Positions 43,115 to 50,109 of a stretch of 64,000 bases of DNA are shown piece by piece. Positions within the stretch are counted from its first letter, which is position 1, and every line of letters starts with the position of its first letter. The translations under genes and the position numbers were made by a program. The stretch lies in assembly GCA_945862305.1 (NCBI GenBank), contig CAMAXF010000005.1, positions 82,478 to 146,477 of the forward strand, read 5' to 3'. The notes beneath the pieces were generated by a model. That model saw only the letters and a list, made by a program, of their open reading frames with translations, did not search any database and had not been told where the DNA came from. The DNA comes from Bordetella parapertussis. GTDB taxonomy: Bacteria; Pseudomonadota; Gammaproteobacteria; Burkholderiales; Burkholderiaceae_A.

Positions 43115-44380
43115 TTACGGGGTTGCAGTGCTGGGCGCATGAAAGGGTGCACGGGCCCAGAGCCGCACGCTGTCGATGGCCCGGCCCAAGAGGCCCGCCG
43201 ATTTCACAGACTCTGCAGCCACGAGGTCCACCTCGTGGATCTGCAACGGGCCCATGAAAATGCGCAGGCTGCCCACCCGCTGGCCGGCCGTCACCGGGGC
43301 CACCAGGCCCGCGCCCGTCTGCAGTTCTGTGCGCAGCTCATTGAATCGCTTGCGGGGTGCGGCCACCAGAACGTCCTGACGGAACTCGGTCTTGAGTTTG
43401 GAGCGAATGCCTTTGAAAACCTCGAGCTCTGTTCCAATGGCGTTGCGCGCAAAAAGCCGCACGACATCGAACTGTTGGAAGCCAAAGTTCAGGAGCTCCA
43501 GGGTCTCCTGGGCGCGCACCTCTGCGGAGGTCGACTGCAGCACCACCACCATCAGGCGTCGCTGCATTTGCTCGCGAGGTCCAATGGGTTGCGGACGCTG
43601 GGCGGTCACCAGGCCAGAGGCCTGGGTGGGGTGGTCAATGGCGATCAGGCCATCGACGCTTCGGTCGAGCCACAAGAGCCGGTTGCGGTTGGTCTGACGA
43701 ATGCCGTTGAAGGTGATTTCCCGTTGGTTGGCAACTTGAAATGCCTCGGGAAATTCCACGTAGAGCTGAATGGCCAGGGCGGCCATCTCCTGGGCGGTGG
43801 TCTGTGCAGAAGGGTTCTCGGTGCGCGCACCACTGGCATTGGTGAAGCGGGTGTTGCGCAGGCCCAGCCGCTCGGCGGTCTGGTTCATGAGTGCCACGAA
43901 GGCTTCCTCGGAGCCCGAGATGCCCTTGGCCAGGCTCACCGCGGCATCGTGGGCGCCCATGAGCATCAGGCCCGTGAGCAGGTCCCGCACCTTGGCGCCA
44001 TCGGGGCCAAGGAACATGCGCGGGCCTGCGGGCACTTCGTCTTCCGTGGGGCCGGGCAGCACCTGCTGCAGTCGGATTTGACGCTCGCGCAGGGCATTGA
44101 AGCTGAGGTAGGCCGTCATCAAGACCGAGAGGCCGCCAGGCTCGGTCGGGGTGCTCTCGCGGCTTCCGGCCAGTGACTGGCCGGTGCTCAGGTCGATGAG
44201 GATCCAGGCCTTGGCCGACACCCCACTGGGCGCAGGCCAATTGTTGGCTGCTGCGGGGGTGGCGCCCGTCTGGGCCTGGGCCCATCGCGTGGGAGCGGCC
44301 AACAAGGTTGTGAACAACAAGCCCGCCAAGGCCAGGGCCATCAGCGCTCGGGGCCGCGGCCCGCGTGGCTCAGTGAGCAT
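43115..44380 (-). CDS. D-alanyl-D-alanine carboxypeptidase-like protein lacking all catalytic motifs
   Basis: Full-length (421 aa) homologue of PBP5/DacA-type carboxypeptidases: N-terminal signal or anchor (~12-35), penicillin-binding core (~55-285), and the C-terminal PBP5_C beta domain (~300-395). The core aligns through GLRNTRFTNASG, FNGIRQTNRNRLLW and TAGQRVGSL. However, the active-site SxxK reads G83-L84-S85-V86, the SxN reads G142-A143-H144, and the KTG reads I246-A247-I248 (in VDGLIAIDH). The frame is intact and the flanks are well conserved, so this looks like a maintained non-catalytic protein rather than a decaying gene. It occupies the dac position upstream of dat-ybeD-lipB-lipA and overlaps the preceding hydrolase gene by 11 bp. 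Confidence 0.88.
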   Translation of the reverse strand: MLTEPRGPRPRALMALALAGLLFTTLLAAPTRWAQAQTGATPAAANNWPAPSGVSAKAWILIDLSTGQSLAGSRESTPTEPGGLSVLMTAYLSFNALRERQIRLQQVLPGPTEDEVPAGPRMFLGPDGAKVRDLLTGLMLMGAHDAAVSLAKGISGSEEAFVALMNQTAERLGLRNTRFTNASGARTENPSAQTTAQEMAALAIQLYVEFPEAFQVANQREITFNGIRQTNRNRLLWLDRSVDGLIAIDHPTQASGLVTAQRPQPIGPREQMQRRLMVVVLQSTSAEVRAQETLELLNFGFQQFDVVRLFARNAIGTELEVFKGIRSKLKTEFRQDVLVAAPRKRFNELRTELQTGAGLVAPVTAGQRVGSLRIFMGPLQIHEVDLVAAESVKSAGLLGRAIDSVRLWARAPFHAPSTATP

Positions 44381-45029
44381 CGGTTACCGCCATGGTCACC
44401 AGGTTGCGCAGCTCGGGCAGCATGCCATGAAAGAAGTGGCCCGCACCGGGCAAGACCAAAATGGGCTGCTGATGCGGTCGTGCGTAGTCCATGGCGCCGG
44501 CCAGGCTGGCGACATCGTCGGTCTCGCCGTGAATCATTCGGGTCACCGCGCAGGGCGCGGCCGGGGTCATGCGTTCGGTGGCCAGGCCCACGAGCAGGCA
44601 CACCCCCAGGTGCAGCCCGTCCAGGCCGCGGCTCGCGCGGCCAGACCCCCACTGGGCCGCCAGGTGGGTGGACATCACGGCCCCAAAGGAAAAGCCCGCC
44701 ATCCAGCGCCGCTCGCCCACCTCGGGGCCGAAGGTCTGTTCCGCCCAGACCCAGGTCGCCCAGAGGTCGTCTTGTTCACCCTGGCCGTTGTCGTGTTCGC
44801 CGGCACTCTGGCCCACTCCACGAAAATTTGGGCGCAGGCAGAGCAGCCCTCGGGCGAGGAGCGCACGCGCGATGGTCTGCACCACCTTGTTGTCTCGGGT
44901 GCCACCAAAGAGGGGGTGTGGATGGGCCAGCACGGCCAGGCCGGCTGCCGGGCCACTGGGCCGGTCCAGGGCCACATCCAGCGGGCCCGCCGGCCCGTCA
45001 ATGAGGTGGACTTCTGTATGGGCGTTCAC
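44370..45029 (-). CDS. Alpha/beta hydrolase (COG2945-like)
   Basis: 219-aa cytoplasmic alpha/beta-hydrolase. Visible are VLAHPHPLFGGTRDNKVVQ, RPNFRGVGQSAG, the nucleophile elbow GFSFG, an acidic segment HGETDD and the catalytic-histidine context PGAGHFFHG. Members are often annotated as thioesterase or esterase; the substrate is unknown. The GTG start overlaps the ferredoxin stop (GTGA), so translation is likely coupled. Confidence 0.87.
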   Translation of the reverse strand: MNAHTEVHLIDGPAGPLDVALDRPSGPAAGLAVLAHPHPLFGGTRDNKVVQTIARALLARGLLCLRPNFRGVGQSAGEHDNGQGEQDDLWATWVWAEQTFGPEVGERRWMAGFSFGAVMSTHLAAQWGSGRASRGLDGLHLGVCLLVGLATERMTPAAPCAVTRMIHGETDDVASLAGAMDYARPHQQPILVLPGAGHFFHGMLPELRNLVTMAVTDAH

Positions 45030-45337
45030 TCGATCCGCAGGCGCTCCACCGGCAGGCCCTTGACCAGGTGCTGGTCGATGATCTCATCGACATCGCTCTG
45101 GTCGACATACTGGTACCAAATGCCCTCCGGATAGACGACCATCACTGGCCCGAAGTCGCATCGGTCCAGGCAGCCCGCCTTGTTGATGCGCACCTTGCCC
45201 TCGCCATTGAGCTTGAGCACCTTGATGCGGTCTTTCGCATAGGTTTGGAGGTCGGTTGCGCCGCAGTTGTTGCAGCAGTCCACGCCAGCATCGCGCTGGT
45301 TCGTGCAAAAGAAGACATGGTGTTTGAATCGGCTCAT
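45026..45337 (-). CDS. Thioredoxin-like [2Fe-2S] ferredoxin
   Basis: 103-aa protein with four cluster cysteines: one in VFFCTNQ, a group DCCNNCG, and the pair in AGCLDRCDFGP, the pattern of thioredoxin-fold [2Fe-2S] ferredoxins. It may pass electrons to lipoyl synthase or another partner encoded in the same operon, but that is inference. ATG overlaps the VanZ-like stop (ATGA). Confidence 0.9.
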   Translation of the reverse strand: MSRFKHHVFFCTNQRDAGVDCCNNCGATDLQTYAKDRIKVLKLNGEGKVRINKAGCLDRCDFGPVMVVYPEGIWYQYVDQSDVDEIIDQHLVKGLPVERLRIE

Positions 45338-46500
45338 CGGCGTAGTGTACGGCGGCTTTTGAGCAGCCAAAGGGCGAGCCAGCCCACCGATACAAAGGGC
45401 CATAGGGCGGCAGCCCAGGCGGCCAGGCCTCGCAGGTTGATCCACTGGCCTTGGGCCAGGACGACGATCACATTGGACTCGGTGTCGGCATTGGGCAGGC
45501 CAGAGGCCAGCATGGCCAAGAGTAGGGCCAGGGCCATGCCCAGGCCACACAGGCCCAGCGGGCCCAGAAAGGCCACGGCAGCGCCGAGCAAGGCCACCAG
45601 CAGCAGGCCCACCTGCACCCCTGGGCTGAACCAGGCCTCCAGGCCCACCCAGAAGGTGTCGTGGGCCAGGGGGTGGGGCTGCAGCAGCAGCACCCATGCC
45701 ATGCGCGAGCCCACGCCAATGAGCAGGGCCAGGGTGATGACCCAGGCCCAGTTGCCCGCAATTTGGCGCAGCCACTGGCGGTGTTGGCCAGACAGGCCCA
45801 GTTTCAGGTGAATGGCCAGGCCCAGCAGGGCGCACACCACGAGGCTTGCCTCGGTGAAGATGCGTTCGCCCTCGCCCAGCGGCCAGGTGGAGCCTGCCGC
45901 GGCCCCGTCGGCCCCGAAGGGGCGGATGGCCAATTCCAGCGGCAGGATGTCCCCAAAGGCCAGCCACAGCTGGGTGGGGGCGGCCTGTGCAAAGAGCCAC
46001 AGCAGGGTGAGGCCCGTGGCACCGGTAAGGCTGATGGGCCCGCTGCCCCAGACATGGGCTCGCCGAATCGCGGCCCGTTGGCGCAGCCGCCGCGCCATCA
46101 AGGCCCAGGCGGCCGCCCCCAGCAGTGCCCCCAGACCGTTGGCAAGCAGGTCAAGCCACTGGGCCCGACGATTGGGCAAGAACGACTGGGTGGCTTCCAT
46201 GCTGAGCGACCAGGCCAGGCCAATGAGCGTGGCCCAGAGCACCGCCCGCCCGATGCCGCGGCTTCGGAAGATGTTCGCCCAGACGGCGCCCACGGGCAGG
46301 TAGGCCAGCAGGTTGGTCCACAGGTCGAAGCTCGTGCGGTAGCGGGGCGGTGGCTCGAACAAAAAGGCGAACGGATGCCCACTGGCAGGCCAGGTCCAGC
46401 CGGTGTAAGGGTAGAGGCTGATGAGGCCCAGGGCCACGAGCAGGCCCACGCCCACCAACCAGCGCTCCCACCCCACGCGTTCGCGCATCCAATGGTCCAT
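45334..46500 (-). CDS. VanZ-like multi-pass membrane protein
   Basis: 388 aa with about nine to ten hydrophobic helices. The N-terminal ~125 residues match the VanZ domain (FDLWTNLLAYLPVGAVWANIF, SLSMEATQSFLPNRRAQWLDLLANGLGALLG); the remaining membrane region is less recognisable. Start set at ATG 46500, which leaves 6 bp to the divergent birA; ATG 46488 is possible. First gene of the operon ending in lipA. VanZ proteins are linked to envelope phenotypes but the biochemical role is unknown. Confidence 0.8.
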   Translation of the reverse strand: MDHWMRERVGWERWLVGVGLLVALGLISLYPYTGWTWPASGHPFAFLFEPPPRYRTSFDLWTNLLAYLPVGAVWANIFRSRGIGRAVLWATLIGLAWSLSMEATQSFLPNRRAQWLDLLANGLGALLGAAAWALMARRLRQRAAIRRAHVWGSGPISLTGATGLTLLWLFAQAAPTQLWLAFGDILPLELAIRPFGADGAAAGSTWPLGEGERIFTEASLVVCALLGLAIHLKLGLSGQHRQWLRQIAGNWAWVITLALLIGVGSRMAWVLLLQPHPLAHDTFWVGLEAWFSPGVQVGLLLVALLGAAVAFLGPLGLCGLGMALALLLAMLASGLPNADTESNVIVVLAQGQWINLRGLAAWAAALWPFVSVGWLALWLLKSRRTLRR

Positions 46501-46506
46501 CTCCGT

Positions 46507-47283
46507 ATGATGCCAAGCATGTGGCCGATTGAGCAGTGCTCGGGGGTGGCCTCCACCCATCTCTTGGCCGTGGAGCGGGTTCGACAGGGCCTGGCCGCGG
46601 CCCCCTTTGTGCTGGTCTCGTGTGATCAGCAGGCCGGCGTAGGCCAGCACGGGCGCCAGTGGGTCTCGTGTGGGGATGGCCTGGCCATGAGCCTGGCCTG
46701 GCCCGAGCGGGTCGATCAAGCCCACCATGCGCTGCCGTTTGGTGCGCTACCGCCCTGGCCCACGTGGCTTGCCTTACAGGTTCTTCAAACCCTTGAGCCA
46801 CGGCTACCGGCCGAGACGGCCAAGGGGCTCGCCCTCAAATGGCCCAACGACCTCTACTGCCATGGCCGCAAGGCCGGCGGCGTGCTGGTGCAGCGTTTGA
46901 ACCTCGGCGCCCAGGCCTGGCTGGTGGCCGGCATTGGCCTCAATGGCCGATGGCGTGTGCCCATGCCCGAGGGGCTCCAAGCCATGGGGCTGCTCGAGGC
47001 CGCCGACCCCGCCCTGCACGTCACCGATTGGGTCGTGCCGCTGGTCGATGCCGTGGCTGCGCTCGCCATGGCGCCGCAGCTCGATGCTCAGGCCCTGGCC
47101 CAGTCGTATGCACGTTGGGATGCCCACCTGGGGGCGCAGATCGTGTTGGTGGGCGTGCAAGAACAGTTGGAAGGCCGCTCCGAGGGCGTGACGCCAGATG
47201 GGCGGCTGCGCCTGCGCCTGGCCAATGGGGCCCTGGTGGAGCGGGCCTTGGGTGCGGTGTCTCTGCGGCCGGGTGTGCCTTGA
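46507..47283 (+). CDS. birA: Biotin-[acetyl-CoA-carboxylase] ligase, monofunctional
   Basis: Biotin protein ligase (258 aa) without the N-terminal helix-turn-helix of E. coli BirA, so it should not act as a repressor. The biotinyl-AMP loop appears as AGVGQHGRQW, the biotin-contacting lysine lies in LALKWPNDLY, and the C-terminal SH3-like domain ends with VSLRPG. ATG at 46507 is the first of three nearby in-frame methionines. Divergent from the VanZ-like gene. Its stop overlaps the coaX start (TTGA). Confidence 0.9.
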   Translation: MMPSMWPIEQCSGVASTHLLAVERVRQGLAAAPFVLVSCDQQAGVGQHGRQWVSCGDGLAMSLAWPERVDQAHHALPFGALPPWPTWLALQVLQTLEPRLPAETAKGLALKWPNDLYCHGRKAGGVLVQRLNLGAQAWLVAGIGLNGRWRVPMPEGLQAMGLLEAADPALHVTDWVVPLVDAVAALAMAPQLDAQALAQSYARWDAHLGAQIVLVGVQEQLEGRSEGVTPDGRLRLRLANGALVERALGAVSLRPGVP

Positions 47284-48122
47284 GGCCGCGGGTAGCCAGC
47301 CTGTTATTGGACTTGGGCAACAGCCGCCTGAAGTGGCAGCTGTGCTTAGACGAGGGTGGTGTGCTGGGGCAGGGGGCCTTGGTCGCCGCCGGCCGCCCCG
47401 CGGCTGCCTTGGTGTCTGAACTCGCCGAGGCCTGTGTGCCTGGGCTCATGGCCCTGGATGAGCAGGGCCTGCCGTGCCGGGCGGCGCTCGTGTCGGTGGG
47501 GCCGAGCGACCAGGCCGAGGCCTTGGTGCAGTGGGCCGAGCGGGCCACAGGCTCCCCCGTGTGCCGTGTCTGCTCCCGTTCAGAGCAGGCCGGCCTTGGC
47601 AACGATTACTGCGACCCTTCGCAGCTGGGGTCGGACCGCTGGGTGGCCGCCCTGGGCGCGGTGGCGGCTGTGGCCTCGCGCGACCCGCAGGCCGAGCAGG
47701 TGTTGGTTGTCTCGGCGGGCACGGCCACGGTGATGGACTCCATCGCGCGCGTGTCCGGGGCCTGGCGTTTTGAGGGTGGCGTGATTCTTCCGGGCTTTGA
47801 CCTCATGCGCCAGGCACTCGCCAAGGGCACGGCCGCATTGGGCCCGCTCTTTGAGGCGCCGCCCCAGGCGTTGTCTGAGCGCGGCTGGCCGCGCGATTCG
47901 GCTCAGGCGCTTGCCATGGGCATTGAGTTGGCCCAGGTGAGCCCCTTGCTTGGGCTGCCCCGGGCGCACTACGTGTTGGTGCATGGGGGCCACGCCCCTG
48001 CCTGGCTCGAGGCCCATGGCCGCCTGCATCAGCAGCTGCAACAGGCCATGGCCCCGGCGTTGCATGTGCCAGACCTCATGTTTCAAGGGCTCCAGCGGGC
48101 CTTGGCCCACGACCCGGTTTAA
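47280..48122 (+). CDS. coaX: Type III pantothenate kinase
   Basis: First enzyme of coenzyme A synthesis (280 aa), PanK-III type. The phosphate-binding motif LLLDLGNSRLKWQ is at the N-terminus, followed by LGSDRWVAALGA and the ATP-site motif VVSAGTATVMDS. No ATG or GTG fits; TTG at 47280 overlaps the birA stop as TTGA, indicating coupled translation. birA-coaX is a common betaproteobacterial pair. Its stop is 18 bp from the convergent rfaE2 stop. Confidence 0.93.
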   Translation: MRPRVASLLLDLGNSRLKWQLCLDEGGVLGQGALVAAGRPAAALVSELAEACVPGLMALDEQGLPCRAALVSVGPSDQAEALVQWAERATGSPVCRVCSRSEQAGLGNDYCDPSQLGSDRWVAALGAVAAVASRDPQAEQVLVVSAGTATVMDSIARVSGAWRFEGGVILPGFDLMRQALAKGTAALGPLFEAPPQALSERGWPRDSAQALAMGIELAQVSPLLGLPRAHYVLVHGGHAPAWLEAHGRLHQQLQQAMAPALHVPDLMFQGLQRALAHDPV

Positions 48123-48140
48123 GTCGTTGAAGGCCCGAAG

Positions 48141-48674
48141 TTAAGTGGCTGAGGGCCCCGGGGCCTCGTGCCCCCGAATGCGGGCCAGGGTGGCCGTGGT
48201 CGAGCGCTCGTGCTCAAAGGGAATCGAGCAGACCCGCCCGCCCCAGCTGCGCACCTCGGCCCCGCCCACGATGTCCTCGAGCGCCCAGTCACCGCCCTTG
48301 ACCAACACATCGGGCCGCGTGGCCAGAATGAGCGCGAGCGGCGTGTCGTTTGAAAAACTCGTGACCACATCCACGCAGCCCAGGGCGGCTGCCACCGCCA
48401 TGCGGTCTTCCAGGGTATTGATGGGGCGGTCTGCGCCCTTGTTGAGGCGCCGGACCGAGGCGTCGCTGTTGAGCGCCAGCACCAGGCTGGCACCCTCGGC
48501 CCGGGCCTGGGCCAGCAGGGTCACATGGCCACGGTGAAGCAGGTCGTAGACGCCATTGGTGAAGACCACCGGCCTGGGCAGGGCGGCCACTGCCGCCAGC
48601 AGGCCTGCGCTCGGGGCGTCGTCAACCCCCGAGCCGGGGTGAATTTTGTTAAGAAAGGGCAGTGGGCTGGTCAA
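48141..48674 (-). CDS. rfaE2: D-glycero-beta-D-manno-heptose 1-phosphate adenylyltransferase
   Basis: Nucleotidyltransferase (177 aa) corresponding to the C-terminal half of E. coli HldE, making ADP-heptose for the lipopolysaccharide core. The cytidylyltransferase motif VFTNGVYDLLHRGHV with HxGH and the later LVKGGDWALEDIVGG are intact. The start is TTG at 48674, overlapping the ferritin-like stop as TTGA. The presence of a separate rfaE2 implies rfaE1 elsewhere. Confidence 0.93.
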   Translation of the reverse strand: MTSPLPFLNKIHPGSGVDDAPSAGLLAAVAALPRPVVFTNGVYDLLHRGHVTLLAQARAEGASLVLALNSDASVRRLNKGADRPINTLEDRMAVAAALGCVDVVTSFSNDTPLALILATRPDVLVKGGDWALEDIVGGAEVRSWGGRVCSIPFEHERSTTATLARIRGHEAPGPSAT

Positions 48675-49549
48675 GCGGGCTGCGTGTCCGGGCTGGCCAG
48701 GCCGCGGTTGATGTCCTTTCGGAAGCGGTTGAGCTCTTGAACGCTCTCGAAGGGCCGCTCAAAGAGCAGGCTCAGGTTGTGCAGGATGCGCTCGGCCACC
48801 TTTTTTTCCCAGTCGGTGTTAAACCGAATCTGCTCGTCGAGCCAGCGCTCGAGCCAGCCGGGCTCGGGAAGGCGGCTCTGCACGGTGTCGTTCGGGTAGA
48901 GGGCTTCGTTCACGTGCAGGTTGGTGGGGTGCAGGGCCTTGGCCGTGCGACTGGCCGAGGCCATTAAAACGCCGATCTTGGCAAAGGCAGACCGGGCGTT
49001 GTCGCCAACCTGTTGAAGGGCCTTCTTCATGTAGCGTAAGTAGGCTCCGCCATGGCGGGCCTCGTCTTTGGCAATGGTCTCGTAGATCTGCTTGATGACC
49101 GGCTCGGTGTGCCATTCGGCCGCACAGCGGTACCAGTGGTTGAGCCGAATCTCGCCGCAGAAGTGCAGCATCAGGGTCTCAAGGGCGGGGGCTGGGTCGA
49201 ATTCAAAGCGCACCGCGTGCAGTTCAGCCTCGGTGGGCACCATCTCTGGCTTGAACCGGCGCAGGTATTCCATGAGCACGAGGCTGTGTTTTTGTTCTTC
49301 GTAAAACCAGACCGACATGAAGGCCGAGAAGTCGCTGTCGTGGCGGTTATCGCGCAGGAACATCTCGGTGGCGGGCAGGGCCGCCCACTCGGTGATGGCG
49401 TTCATCTTGATGGTCAGGGCCTGCTCGTCAGAGAGGAGGCTGGCATCGAAAGAGGCCCAGTCGATGTCTTTGTCGAGGTCCCATCGAACCCGCTCGAAGG
49501 CGCGAAAGAGTTCGGGGTAGAGCATTTGGTCGGAGGATATGGTCTTCAC
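48671..49549 (-). CDS. Ferritin-like di-iron protein
   Basis: 292-aa helical protein with two di-iron ligand motifs, EEQKHSLVLMEY (residues ~84-95) and KDEARHGGAYLRYM (~162-175), the spacing expected of a ferritin-like/acyl-ACP-desaturase-like four-helix bundle. No signal peptide. Function not established; oxygenase or desaturase activity is possible. Start GTG at 49549; a TAGAAT hexamer lies just upstream (49556-49561, minus strand), hinting at an own promoter. Co-directional with rfaE2 (4-bp overlap) and the NTF2-like gene. Confidence 0.8.
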   Translation of the reverse strand: MKTISSDQMLYPELFRAFERVRWDLDKDIDWASFDASLLSDEQALTIKMNAITEWAALPATEMFLRDNRHDSDFSAFMSVWFYEEQKHSLVLMEYLRRFKPEMVPTEAELHAVRFEFDPAPALETLMLHFCGEIRLNHWYRCAAEWHTEPVIKQIYETIAKDEARHGGAYLRYMKKALQQVGDNARSAFAKIGVLMASASRTAKALHPTNLHVNEALYPNDTVQSRLPEPGWLERWLDEQIRFNTDWEKKVAERILHNLSLLFERPFESVQELNRFRKDINRGLASPDTQPA

Positions 49550-49569
49550 GTTGCCATTCTATAAACGAT

Positions 49570-50082
49570 TCAAGTCATTTCCGTGACATGTCCCACTGAT
49601 GCAATGCGTCTTTTGAGGCCGCGAACTGCCCAGCCCAGGGCCGGGAAGGCCCCAAAGAGCTCGCTGGCGTCCCAGTGGTCTTGGTGGTTTTGAATCAGGC
49701 CGGTCTCGGGGCACAGCCACAGCCAGCTGGTGCCGGCAATGGCCTGCTCGGGTGCGCCCCGCTTCACACGGAACCGAAACACCCAGCGCACCGCCCAGCA
49801 AGGCCCCGGTCTGCCAGGGGCATGCCCGGTGGCGCTGGCGGGGTTGGGTGCAGGCGAGTCAGCCGGGGCTACTGCCACGGCCAGGTCCGTGAATCGGGGC
49901 TCGATGAGGTTGGCAAACATGCCCCGATAGACGGCTGCAATGGCCTCGCGGCCCGTGACGGTTTGGAAGGGGTCTCGGAACCGGGCCTCGGGGTGGTAGT
50001 GGGCCACCAGTGCGTTGAGGCTGTGCGGCCCAAGGTTGGCAGCGGTCTTTAAGAAGTCGTCCGGGCTCGGGGCAGTGGTCAT
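49570..50082 (-). CDS. NTF2-like (SnoaL/DUF4440-type) protein
   Basis: 170-aa protein with a cone-shaped NTF2 fold signature: LNALVAHYHPEARFRDPFQTVTGREAIAAVYRGMF at the N-terminal half and LCPETGLIQNHQDHWDASELF near the end, as in the nuclear transport factor 2-like family linked with SDR/photo-oxidative operons in other proteobacteria. No clear catalytic residues. Divergent from the histidine-kinase gene with 27 bp between the starts. Confidence 0.75.
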   Translation of the reverse strand: MTTAPSPDDFLKTAANLGPHSLNALVAHYHPEARFRDPFQTVTGREAIAAVYRGMFANLIEPRFTDLAVAVAPADSPAPNPASATGHAPGRPGPCWAVRWVFRFRVKRGAPEQAIAGTSWLWLCPETGLIQNHQDHWDASELFGAFPALGWAVRGLKRRIASVGHVTEMT

Positions 50083-50109
50083 GCTGAATGATAATGAGGG
50101 CCAACCGCC

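Noticed and set aside
43115..44380. The dac-like gene as a frameshifted pseudogene
   Set aside because: The frame is uninterrupted over 421 codons, both domains align, and neighbours overlap it normally; loss is confined to the catalytic motifs.
48151..48166. GC-rich palindrome GGGCCCCGGGGCC as terminator between coaX and rfaE2
   Set aside because: It lies inside the rfaE2 coding end and lacks a following T-run.
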